A stretch of 5,494 bases of DNA, from the NCBI GenBank assembly GCA_902602105.1, contig CACKPP010000029.1, forward strand, positions 1-5,494, read 5' to 3'. Shown here piece by piece: positions 1 through 5,304 of the stretch. Every line of letters starts with the position of its first letter. Within the stretch, counting starts at the first letter, position 1. Position numbers and translations under genes: made by a program. Under the pieces are notes generated by a model. It did no database searches. It saw only the letters and a list, made by a program, of their open reading frames with translations, and was not told the origin of the DNA. This stretch comes from an uncultured Pelagibacteraceae bacterium (GTDB lineage Bacteria > Pseudomonadota > Alphaproteobacteria > Pelagibacterales > Pelagibacteraceae).

Positions 1-685
1 TGGGTGTATTTTTATTTTCAAATATTTCTATAGTTTTATAGTTTGTAACTGCTTTTTTTCCTCTTGTAGTATTAACCTCCATCATTTGTCTATTTTTTGA
101 ACTTCTAGCAATTAAGGTTTCAATTTTACCTTTCGATGGTCGAACTTTCCCCCAAACTAATAATTGATAAACTCTTACAATTGAATGTTTACTGAATTGA
201 ATTGAAAGATTCTCATGTGTTTGATTATTTTTTGCAATTACAACTAAACCAGAAGTATTTTTATCTATTCTATGGACTATTCCAGGTCTTAATTCATCAC
301 CAATATTTGATAGAGAGTTTTTATCATAATTTATGAGTGCATTAACTATAGTATTATCAAAATTTCCTGCACCAGGGTGCATTACTATACCTGCAGGCTT
401 ATTTAAAACAATTAAATCTTCATCCTCATATGTAATATCCAATTTATATTGATAAGGTTTCAATGAAGCCTTTTTTGCCTTAGGTATTGTTAACTCTAAA
501 ATATCTTTAAAAAAAACTTTTTTTGACGGATCATCTATAATTTTATTGTTTATTTTTAATCCATTATTTAAAATTAGATTTTTAATTCTAGTTCTGCTTA
601 TATCATTTTGTTTTTTATGAATAAAAACATCAACACGAAGGTTTTTATCTTTATCTTTTACAATCAAATTTATTTTTTTTTTCAT
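1..685 (-). CDS. rluD: 23S rRNA pseudouridine synthase, RluA/RluD family (3' end cut by window edge)
   Basis: This gene converts specific uridines of 23S rRNA to pseudouridine; in RluD itself these are in the helix 69 loop, which matters for ribosome assembly. Only the first 228 residues are in the window. Residues about 16-70 look like an S4 RNA-binding domain (it includes SRTRIKNLILNNGLKIN). The catalytic domain follows: VLNKPAGIVMHPGAG (93-107), then the hallmark HRIDKNTSGL (138-147) with D141 as the catalytic aspartate, VRVYQLLVWGK (170-180) and ARSSKNRQMMEV (193-204). The ATG at 685-683 is the first start after an in-frame TAA at 694-692, and it gives a normal-length N-terminus. No clear Shine-Dalgarno site is seen. 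It is divergent from the tRNA-Arg gene with a 23 bp gap. The family call is firm. RluD is favoured over RluA or RluC by the S4 domain and motif spacing, but the missing C-terminus prevents certainty. Confidence 0.93.
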   Translation of the reverse strand, partial: MKKKINLIVKDKDKNLRVDVFIHKKQNDISRTRIKNLILNNGLKINNKIIDDPSKKVFFKDILELTIPKAKKASLKPYQYKLDITYEDEDLIVLNKPAGIVMHPGAGNFDNTIVNALINYDKNSLSNIGDELRPGIVHRIDKNTSGLVVIAKNNQTHENLSIQFSKHSIVRVYQLLVWGKVRPSKGKIETLIARSSKNRQMMEVNTTRGKKAVTNYKTIEIFENKNTP

Positions 686-708
686 AAAATGTTATATTAA
701 TATTATAT
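686..708. promoter_or_regulatory. Divergent promoter region between rluD and tRNA-Arg
   Basis: These 23 bp hold a perfect TATAAT on the minus strand (707-702), placed so that an rluD transcript would start about 10 nt before its ATG. On the plus strand TATATT (693-698) would start tRNA transcription a few nt before the mature end. If these are used, the -35 region of rluD lies inside the tRNA gene and that of the tRNA lies inside the rluD coding start. Neither shows a good -35 hexamer. In DNA this AT-rich, -10-like words are common, so this is only a position-based guess. Confidence 0.35.
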
Positions 709-785
709 GCGCTTGTAGCTCAACTGGATAGAGTGCCTGACTTCGGATCAGGAGGTTCTAGGTTCGACTCCTAGCAGGCGCACCA
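709..785 (+). tRNA. tRNA-Arg (anticodon TCG), CCA encoded
   Basis: A complete cloverleaf can be drawn by hand. The acceptor stem pairs GCGCTTG (709-715) with CAGGCGC (775-781), with one G-U pair. The D stem is GCTC/GAGT around a loop containing GG. The anticodon stem CCTGA/TCAGG encloses the loop CTTCGGA, giving anticodon TCG at 743-745, which reads the arginine codon CGA and probably other CGN codons. There is a 5-nt variable loop, and the T stem CTAGG/CCTAG encloses TTCGACT. The discriminator A (782) is followed by a genomically encoded CCA (783-785). This is the most G+C-rich stretch of the left half of the window. Its 3' side borders the accessory block. Confidence 0.97.
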
Positions 786-824
786 AATAAATACCTTAAA
801 TTTACAATAATTGATAAAAAATCA

Positions 825-856
825 GTAAATATTTACCAATACACATATTAAGTGTA
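825..856. repeat. Two small inverted repeats in the tRNA-methyltransferase gap
   Basis: The 124 bp between the tRNA and the methyltransferase gene hold no gene that I can see. A perfect 12-bp palindrome, GTAAATATTTAC, sits at 825-836. Right after it, TACAC (840-844) pairs with GTGTA (852-856) around a 7-nt loop. Neither is followed by a T-run, so they are not convincing rho-independent terminators. They could be an operator-like site upstream of the methyltransferase gene or chance symmetry in AT-rich DNA. Confidence 0.3.
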
Positions 857-909
857 AGTATCTCTTTAAAAAGTATGTAAAAATTAATTTTCTTAAATTT
901 TAAATAAAT

Positions 910-1599
910 ATGTATAAAAAAAAACAATTCAATAAATTAGAAAAAAAATATAATGCTTATCAAGATACAGGTTCAGTTGGTTTCATGATGAAGTTATGTC
1001 ATCAGGATTTAGAAAAAAATTTAAATTTTAAAGACTTTAGTAATAATTCTAAAATTCTTGAAATAGGAGCTGGTTCTTCACCACATTTACCCTATCTTAA
1101 ACATCGTTTTGGAAAATATCATTTTTTAGAAAATTCTAAATTTGCAATTAATTTTTTAAAAAAAAAATATTATAAAAATAAAAAAACAGAATTTAAATAT
1201 TATGATAGTAAAAAAATTCCTTATAAAAAAAACTACTTTGATCGAATTATAATTTCACATGTTTTAGAACATATTCCAGAACCAGAAATTTTTTTGGATA
1301 AGATGATGTATGTGCTAAAAAAAAACGGTACCCTTTCAATTGCACTTCCATGTGATCCAGGTTTTTTATGGAGATTTGGCCGATTTTTTTTAAAAATTTT
1401 TTCTGTAAAAAAAAAATTAAATATTTCAAATTTAGAGTACGATTATATGATCGCATCAGAGCACATAAATTCAATATTTAATTTAATATCTATAATTAAA
1501 TATAAATATAAGAAAAATGTAATTTTAGAAAGCTACCTTCCGATAAAAATTAAAATTTTAGATTTTAATTTATTCTACAATATAACTCTTAAAAAATAG
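910..1599 (+). CDS. Class I SAM-dependent methyltransferase (methyltransferase type 11-like)
   Basis: This 229-residue soluble protein very likely transfers a methyl group from S-adenosylmethionine; the acceptor is unknown. The SAM-binding motif I is KILEIGAGSSPHL (48-60). An acidic residue after strand 2 (E74, in HFLENS) should contact the ribose. YDSKKIPYKKNYFDRIIISHVLEHI (98-122, cited as positions with key residues D99, D111, H117, E120, H121) matches motifs II and III of type 11 methyltransferases. The usual strand-5 glycine turn is KKNGTLSIALP (137-147). No signal peptide or membrane segment is seen. The ATG at 910 is the first start after an in-frame TAA at 901-903, and there is no Shine-Dalgarno site. 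The gene is extremely A/T- and Lys-rich, with long A runs. It faces the glycosyltransferase gene, the stops being one base apart. Context suggests a sugar, glycan or lipid-head substrate, but that is inference. Confidence 0.85.
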   Translation: MYKKKQFNKLEKKYNAYQDTGSVGFMMKLCHQDLEKNLNFKDFSNNSKILEIGAGSSPHLPYLKHRFGKYHFLENSKFAINFLKKKYYKNKKTEFKYYDSKKIPYKKNYFDRIIISHVLEHIPEPEIFLDKMMYVLKKNGTLSIALPCDPGFLWRFGRFFLKIFSVKKKLNISNLEYDYMIASEHINSIFNLISIIKYKYKKNVILESYLPIKIKILDFNLFYNITLKK

Positions 1600-1600
1600 C

Positions 1601-2362
1601 TCATAAAAATTTTCTTTTTATAATTAAGGCTAAGTTAAGATATATAGTTTTGAAAATTTTCATTTTGGAATCTCCTTTTTTCAGATCATATCTTAAATTT
1701 ATGGGCACTTCTAAAAAAGCAATCTCTTTTCTATAAATGTATAGTTTTAAAATAATATCAGCAGAAGCAGAAAAACCTTTTTCCGAAAAAAAGTTTTTAT
1801 TTCTTTTCCATGCTTTTTTCATAACACCTAATCTAAATGCTCTAAAACCAGATGTATAATCTTTAATATTTTTGATTGGAAAAAATATTTTATATAAGAT
1901 TGCAGCTCCTAAGCTTAAAGATTTTCTCCAAAAATCAAGACCTTTAATTTTAGAACTTAACTGGTATCTAGATGCTATCAAAATATCTTTTTTTTTATAA
2001 AAAATATTTCTAGCCATTTTATAACTTAAGCTCACAGTATGTGAATTATCTGTGTCCATACTGACAATAACATCGTTATATTTTCCTTTAGAAAAAGAAT
2101 ATTCAAATCCTGTTTTTAGTGCTCGTCCCAAGCCCATATTTTTTTTGTGCTTAATCATTTTTATTGTGAAATTTTTTGATTTATTTTTTTTTATAACAGA
2201 GTTTATTATTGCTGCAGAATTATCAGTTGAGCCATCATCAACAATAACTACAATAACTTTAATTTTCTTTCTTTCAAAAAATTTTTTAAAATCATTTAAA
2301 AGTTTTTTTAAATTTAAACTTTCATTATATGAAGGAAGAACGTAGTATATATTTTTTTTCAT
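1601..2362 (-). CDS. Family 2 glycosyltransferase, polyprenyl/dolichol-phosphate mannose synthase-like
   Basis: This 253-residue GT-A fold enzyme probably moves a sugar from a nucleotide donor to a polyprenyl phosphate on the cytoplasmic face of the inner membrane. Motifs in order: VLPSYNE (8-14); the nucleotide-binding VDDGSTD (41-47); NMGLGRALKTGF (75-86); the metal-binding MDTDNSH (102-108), with D103 and D105; SRY (131-133); FWRKSLSLGA (144-153); DYTSGFRAFR (168-177); and the late VPINLRYDLKKGDSKM (219-234). This set matches the DPM1/DPG-synthase-like subgroup rather than generic GT2 enzymes. No C-terminal GtrA-type membrane domain is present; the protein ends soon after the catalytic domain. 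The ATG at 2362-2360 lies just after an in-frame TAA (2368-2366), so the start is well fixed. The gene runs in the same direction as the membrane gene upstream, 118 bp away. The sugar (mannose, glucose or another) cannot be told from sequence. Confidence 0.9.
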   Translation of the reverse strand: MKKNIYYVLPSYNESLNLKKLLNDFKKFFERKKIKVIVVIVDDGSTDNSAAIINSVIKKNKSKNFTIKMIKHKKNMGLGRALKTGFEYSFSKGKYNDVIVSMDTDNSHTVSLSYKMARNIFYKKKDILIASRYQLSSKIKGLDFWRKSLSLGAAILYKIFFPIKNIKDYTSGFRAFRLGVMKKAWKRNKNFFSEKGFSASADIILKLYIYRKEIAFLEVPINLRYDLKKGDSKMKIFKTIYLNLALIIKRKFL

Positions 2363-2392
2363 TAATTATAGTTTTTTATACATTTATATTTT

Positions 2393-2416
2393 AAATTTTA
2401 AACATCTTTAAAATTT
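2393..2416. repeat. Perfect 10-bp AT inverted repeat (hairpin)
   Basis: AAATTTTAAA (2393-2402) and its exact reverse complement (2407-2416) flank a 4-nt loop, CATC. All stem pairs are A-T. Read on the minus strand it lies between the membrane protein gene and the glycosyltransferase gene. On the plus strand it is followed after 7 nt by TTTTT. It could weakly attenuate minus-strand transcription or be a chance palindrome; it lacks the G-C core and adjacent T-run of a standard terminator. Confidence 0.35.
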
Positions 2417-2445
2417 TGAGCTCTTTTTAATCTATCGTTAATAGC
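2398..2445 (-). pseudogene. Possible 15-codon C-terminal tail of a lost gene
   Basis: In the gap between the two minus-strand genes, one frame reads AINDRLKRAQNFKDV and then a TAA stop (2400-2398), directly after an in-frame TAA at 2448-2446. The residue mix (charged, Arg via AGA, Ala via GCT) looks more like a real protein end than the surrounding AT-rich spacer, whose translations are mostly Ile/Asn/Phe/Leu. I cannot name the parent family. It is too short to be sure; it may be chance. Confidence 0.22.
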
Positions 2446-2480
2446 TTAATGCAGCCCTATATTAAGAATATTAAAATTAA

Positions 2481-3665
2481 TTAAATAACTAATTTATATG
2501 AAAATTCATAAAAATAATTTATATATGAAATTAGTAAATAGAATATTGCTACCAAATAAAAAGATAAGGAATTTTTAATATTTGAGATTACATTTTTGAC
2601 TATATAATTTTCGTTAAGAACGAATAAAAAAATTAGGAATGAAAGTTCAAAATATTTTTGGTAAATTGCTACATTAATTGACATTAAATTTACTATAACG
2701 ATTAATTCTATTAAATTTTTTGAAATTTTTATAAAATTAAAAATAGTGAACAAACTTAAGAAAAAAACGAAAATGAAAAAAGAATTATTTTTGAAGATAA
2801 AATGAGAAACTTTATAAAAAAACCCACCTCCTTTTAATGAAGAATTTAATAGTTCAAAATTTAAATTAAAAACTATTACAAAAAATATCAGGATTAAAAG
2901 AAATATATGAATAACCTTTATTTGATGAAGTCCGTTATAAAAAAGTTTAATATTTTCCTTATTTGATAAAACAAATAATAAATAAAAAAATATTAATGTA
3001 AAATTAAAACAAAGATTAAAAAAAATATCTTCTGTAAACGGCAAGTTAGCAGCTCTAGGATTGATATGTATAATAAAATAAAGACCAGGAGCCCCTAAAA
3101 TACAACTAAAAAAAAATAGATTGAGAAAAGTTTTTAAGTTTTCTGATTTAAAATATCTATATAAATAGAATACATACAAAATTACATATGATTGTAATGA
3201 ATATGTAGCTAAACTTAAAAAAAATAAATTAAGTAATTTAAAGAAAAATTGGTTATTTTTTTTGGATTTTAAATAAAAAAAATTTGCAATTAAAAAAAAT
3301 ATAACTGCTGTTAAATGAGCATTAGCCCACATTGCACTTGAACGAAAAAAAGGTAAAAGAAAAAACGAAAAACAAACAATTAGAATGTTTAATTTTTTAT
3401 CTTTATATAATTGATTTAAATTTAGATATAAAAAATATGGTAATAAAGAACTGAATATAAAATAAATAAATCTAACTGAGTTTTTTTCTTCAATAAATAA
3501 ATTAAAAAAAGATAAAATAAAATAATGTAAAGGAACATGTCTTGTAATTTGTGATTTATTACTATCAAAATTAAAATTGGTATATTCCTGTACAATTGGC
3601 CATGTTAAATTAAAATCCCAACTTGAACCTCCTGTTGAGAGGTCCTCATTTAAAAAAAAACCAAA
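2481..3665 (-). CDS. 5'-truncated multi-pass membrane protein, GT-C glycosyltransferase-like (probable pseudogene)
   Basis: The frame is open for 394 codons from 3665 to the TAA at 2483-2481. Its first ATG is at 3332 (residue 112), which would give 283 residues. The part before that ATG reads like real protein: NEDLSTGGSSWDFNLTWPIV (6-25), then an ITRHVPLHYFILSFF-like stretch, and RSSAMWANAHLTAVIFFL around the ATG. This resembles ALG10-like and other GT-C enzymes, which carry acidic catalytic residues in the first outer loop (here perhaps E7, D8 or D17) and use polyprenyl-phosphate sugars. About ten hydrophobic segments follow, giving a polytopic inner-membrane protein. GT-C enzymes normally begin with a membrane helix before this loop. 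Here it is absent, no ATG, GTG or TTG occurs upstream in frame, and a TAA closes the frame at 3668-3666. The 5' end antiparallel-overlaps the ispB start. If only the 3332 start is used, the putative catalytic loop is lost. The GT-C assignment is moderate; the truncation is clear in the sequence as given. Confidence 0.7.
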   Translation of the reverse strand, partial: FGFFLNEDLSTGGSSWDFNLTWPIVQEYTNFNFDSNKSQITRHVPLHYFILSFFNLFIEEKNSVRFIYFIFSSLLPYFLYLNLNQLYKDKKLNILIVCFSFFLLPFFRSSAMWANAHLTAVIFFLIANFFYLKSKKNNQFFFKLLNLFFLSLATYSLQSYVILYVFYLYRYFKSENLKTFLNLFFFSCILGAPGLYFIIHINPRAANLPFTEDIFFNLCFNFTLIFFYLLFVLSNKENIKLFYNGLHQIKVIHIFLLILIFFVIVFNLNFELLNSSLKGGGFFYKVSHFIFKNNSFFIFVFFLSLFTIFNFIKISKNLIELIVIVNLMSINVAIYQKYFELSFLIFLFVLNENYIVKNVISNIKNSLSFYLVAIFYLLISYINYFYEFSYKLVI

Positions 3666-4648
3666 TTAATAATTCTTACTTTCAACTAAAAGACTCAGTT
3701 GAGAATAAATTATTATTAGTTGAAGAAAAAATTAAACTTAAATTATCAAGTGATGTTGATTTGGTTCAAAAAATGACTGCCTATCATCTCGATACAGGTG
3801 GTAAAAGATTAAGAGCTTTATTAACTTTGGGATCCTCTAAAATGTGCGGTTATTCAAAAGGCACTAGAGATATTAATTTAGCTGCATGTGTTGAATTAAT
3901 TCATTCTGCAACCTTAATGCATGACGATGTAATTGATAATGGCTCAATAAGAAGAGGAAAAAAAACAATGAACAAAATTTGGAATAATCAGTCATCTGTA
4001 TTAGTTGGAGATTATTTACTGAGTAGATGTTTTGAAATGATGGTTGAAGATGGAAACTTAGAAGTTCTAAAATTACTATCATCGACATCCTCAAAAATTG
4101 CTCAAGGGGAAGTATTACAACTACAACATCAAGGTGAGGTTGATATGTTAGAAGAAACATATCTTAAAATTATATCTGCTAAGACTGCTGAATTATTCGC
4201 TGCTGCTACAAAAGTTGGAGCAATTTTATCAGATATGAAAACAAAAGAAAAAGAAGCTTTAGAGTTTTATGGAAGGAACCTTGGTTTAACTTTTCAGATT
4301 GCTGATGACACTCTAGATTATAATTCAGATTTGAAGTTATTTGGAAAAAAAATTGGTAAGGATTTTTATGAAGGTAAAGTTACACTACCTGTAATTTTAT
4401 TATTTCAAAAAGCAAATAATCAAGAAAAAGAAAAACTTAAAGATATTTTTTTAAAAGACAATAGAGATGAGAGTGACTTAACTTATATTTTGTCTTTAAT
4501 TAAAAGATATGATGTAATCAAAGCTTGCTATCAAAAAGCTCAACATTATATTAATTTAGCCTCTAACTCACTATCTGTATTTAATGATTGTGAAGAAAAA
4601 AATATTCTTGAAAATTTAACCTCATTTAGTTTGTCAAGAAATTTTTAA
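3623..4648 (+). CDS. ispB: Long-chain all-trans polyprenyl diphosphate synthase (octa-/decaprenyl type)
   Basis: This enzyme adds isopentenyl diphosphate units to an allylic primer to build the all-trans tail of ubiquinone. Using residue numbers from the TTG at 3623: GGKRLR (59-64) binds diphosphate; the first Asp-rich motif is LMHDDVIDNGSIRRG (98-112), with D101, D102 and D105; GQ-like QGEVLQLQ lies at 161-168; the second Asp-rich motif is QIADDTLDY (225-233), with D228, D229 and D232; and the GKDFYEGKVTLP loop is at 245-256. A small residue (A96) five positions before the first DD fits long products. The start is doubtful. The ATG-less frame opens at 3614, and TTG 3623 or TTG 3635 would add codons that are antisense to the truncated membrane gene. 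Family-like sequence begins near NNSYFQLKDSVENKL (16-30), where the nearest start-like codon is ATT 3665, giving 327 residues, close to the roughly 320-residue family norm. The first internal ATG (3773, M51) would remove conserved helix A. No Shine-Dalgarno site is convincing. Confidence 0.92.
   Translation: MNLLLRGPHLKKNQINNSYFQLKDSVENKLLLVEEKIKLKLSSDVDLVQKMTAYHLDTGGKRLRALLTLGSSKMCGYSKGTRDINLAACVELIHSATLMHDDVIDNGSIRRGKKTMNKIWNNQSSVLVGDYLLSRCFEMMVEDGNLEVLKLLSSTSSKIAQGEVLQLQHQGEVDMLEETYLKIISAKTAELFAAATKVGAILSDMKTKEKEALEFYGRNLGLTFQIADDTLDYNSDLKLFGKKIGKDFYEGKVTLPVILLFQKANNQEKEKLKDIFLKDNRDESDLTYILSLIKRYDVIKACYQKAQHYINLASNSLSVFNDCEEKNILENLTSFSLSRNF
3644..3670. other. Putative recombination junction between membrane gene and ispB
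   Basis: To the left, the minus-strand membrane gene still reads well (NEDLSTGGSSWD, from 3650 downward). To the right, the plus strand reads as ispB from about 3668. Between them lies T plus a 9-bp A run (3651-3660). Neither gene has its start codon, leader or a recognisable promoter here. The simplest reading is that a deletion or recombination joined the inside of one gene to the first codons of another. A sequencing indel in the A run cannot alone restore both starts. An assembly chimera is an alternative. Confidence 0.5.
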
Positions 4649-5271
4649 GGACTTAAAAGATTTTTAAACCAATTATTATCTTCATCCAAAATATATTTTA
4701 ATCTCTCGTGTATTCTATTGTCTCCATCTAACCAAAATTCAATGCTTGATGGTTTTAAATTCCAACCAGACCAATAATTGGGTCTTGGGACTTTATTCTT
4801 ATCATTGTACTTCTTTTTAAAGCTTTCTAAAGAATTTAAAAGTTCATCTCTACTTTTCAAAATACTGCTTTGTTTAGATGCCCATGCTCCTATTCTGCTT
4901 TCATAAGCTCTGGTATTATAATAATCATCTGCTACTTTATCATCTACTAACTTTAAAGTGCCATTAATTCTTATTTGTCTTAATAAACTTTTCCAATGGA
5001 AACACATTGTTGCATTTGGATTGTCTTTTAACTCATTTCCTTTTTGACTATTTAAATTCGTATAAAAAACAAATCCATTTTTATCAAAATCTTTGAGAAG
5101 TACCATTCTTACAGATGGTACACCAGTCTTACTAGCTGTTCCTAAAGCTAAAGCGTTGGGGTCATTTATTTCTTTCTTTTTAGCCTCATCAAACCATTTT
5201 TCAAATAATTCAAATGGATCATCAAGATCTAAAAAGCATTTATCAAGCCCTAATGAGTTTTTTTGATTCAT
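4645..5271 (-). CDS. pdxH: Pyridoxamine/pyridoxine 5'-phosphate oxidase
   Basis: This FMN-dependent cytoplasmic enzyme oxidises pyridoxine or pyridoxamine 5'-phosphate with O2 to pyridoxal 5'-phosphate, the last step of B6 synthesis and salvage. The 208-residue length is normal (E. coli has 218). FMN-binding and family motifs are present in order: PSVRMVLLKDFD (52-63), FVFYTNLNSQKG (67-78), LRQIRINGT (97-105), SRIGAWASKQS (125-135), then the C-terminal signature RPNYWSGWNLKPSSIEFW (163-180) and NRIHERLKY (185-193), with R186 and H188 in the substrate-contacting positions. The ATG at 5271-5269 follows an in-frame TAA (5277-5275). The 3' end overlaps the ispB stop by 4 bp in a convergent arrangement. 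It diverges from aroC, a grouping seen in other Alphaproteobacteria where pdxH lies near aroC (often with fabI). All key residues that I can check are intact. Confidence 0.96.
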   Translation of the reverse strand: MNQKNSLGLDKCFLDLDDPFELFEKWFDEAKKKEINDPNALALGTASKTGVPSVRMVLLKDFDKNGFVFYTNLNSQKGNELKDNPNATMCFHWKSLLRQIRINGTLKLVDDKVADDYYNTRAYESRIGAWASKQSSILKSRDELLNSLESFKKKYNDKNKVPRPNYWSGWNLKPSSIEFWLDGDNRIHERLKYILDEDNNWFKNLLSP

Positions 5272-5304
5272 AATTTAAACAAAATAATCTATATAATATA
5301 AATA
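5272..5304. promoter_or_regulatory. Divergent pdxH/aroC promoter region
   Basis: The 33-bp gap must hold both promoters unless they lie within the genes. A perfect plus-strand TATAAT at 5292-5297 would place the aroC transcript start at about its ATG (5305), implying a leaderless or near-leaderless mRNA. On the minus strand TATATT (5300-5295) or the overlapping TATTAT (5298-5293) would give pdxH a leader of roughly 15-20 nt. The two -10 words overlap, so the two promoters would compete for polymerase. No good -35 hexamers or Shine-Dalgarno sites are visible. Confidence 0.4.

Noticed and set aside
840..856. Hairpin TACAC/GTGTA considered as a terminator of the tRNA transcript.
   Set aside because: The stem has 5 pairs with a 7-nt loop and no T-run follows, so it does not meet the form of a rho-independent terminator.
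1247..1474. Open minus-strand frame of 75 codons antisense to the methyltransferase gene.
   Set aside because: It shadows a well-supported gene and has no motif or start context.
2052..2345. Open plus-strand frame of 97 codons antisense to the glycosyltransferase gene.
   Set aside because: It is fully inside a gene with all its family motifs, and its translation is low-complexity Phe/Ile/Leu with no recognisable domain.
2363..2370. Perfect TATAAT on the minus strand (2370-2365) just before the GT2 start.
   Set aside because: It ends two bases before the ATG, so transcription would begin inside the gene and lose the start codon needed for the VLPSYNE motif. Most likely it is chance in AT-rich DNA.
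3625..3634. A 10-bp word, CAGGAGGTTC, in the tRNA-Arg (749-758) recurs in inverse orientation at 3625-3634, near the right edge of the accessory block, like a possible attachment site.
   Set aside because: Site-specific integration at a tRNA leaves a direct repeat of the tRNA 3' end, not an inverted 10-mer from the anticodon-stem/variable-loop region. The copy at 3625-3634 is also explained as coding for the Thr-Gly-Gly-Ser of the membrane gene, and there is no integrase.
3873..4160. Open minus-strand frame of 95 codons antisense to ispB.
   Set aside because: It covers the strongly conserved Asp-rich motif region of ispB, so the open frame is a by-product of that coding strand.
3623..4648. 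Idea that ispB belongs to the glycan block as the supplier of its lipid carrier.
   Set aside because: The two DDxxD motifs mark an all-trans synthase that makes quinone tails. Bacterial sugar carriers are made by the unrelated cis-prenyltransferase UppS. Adjacency is more simply explained by an island beside core genes.
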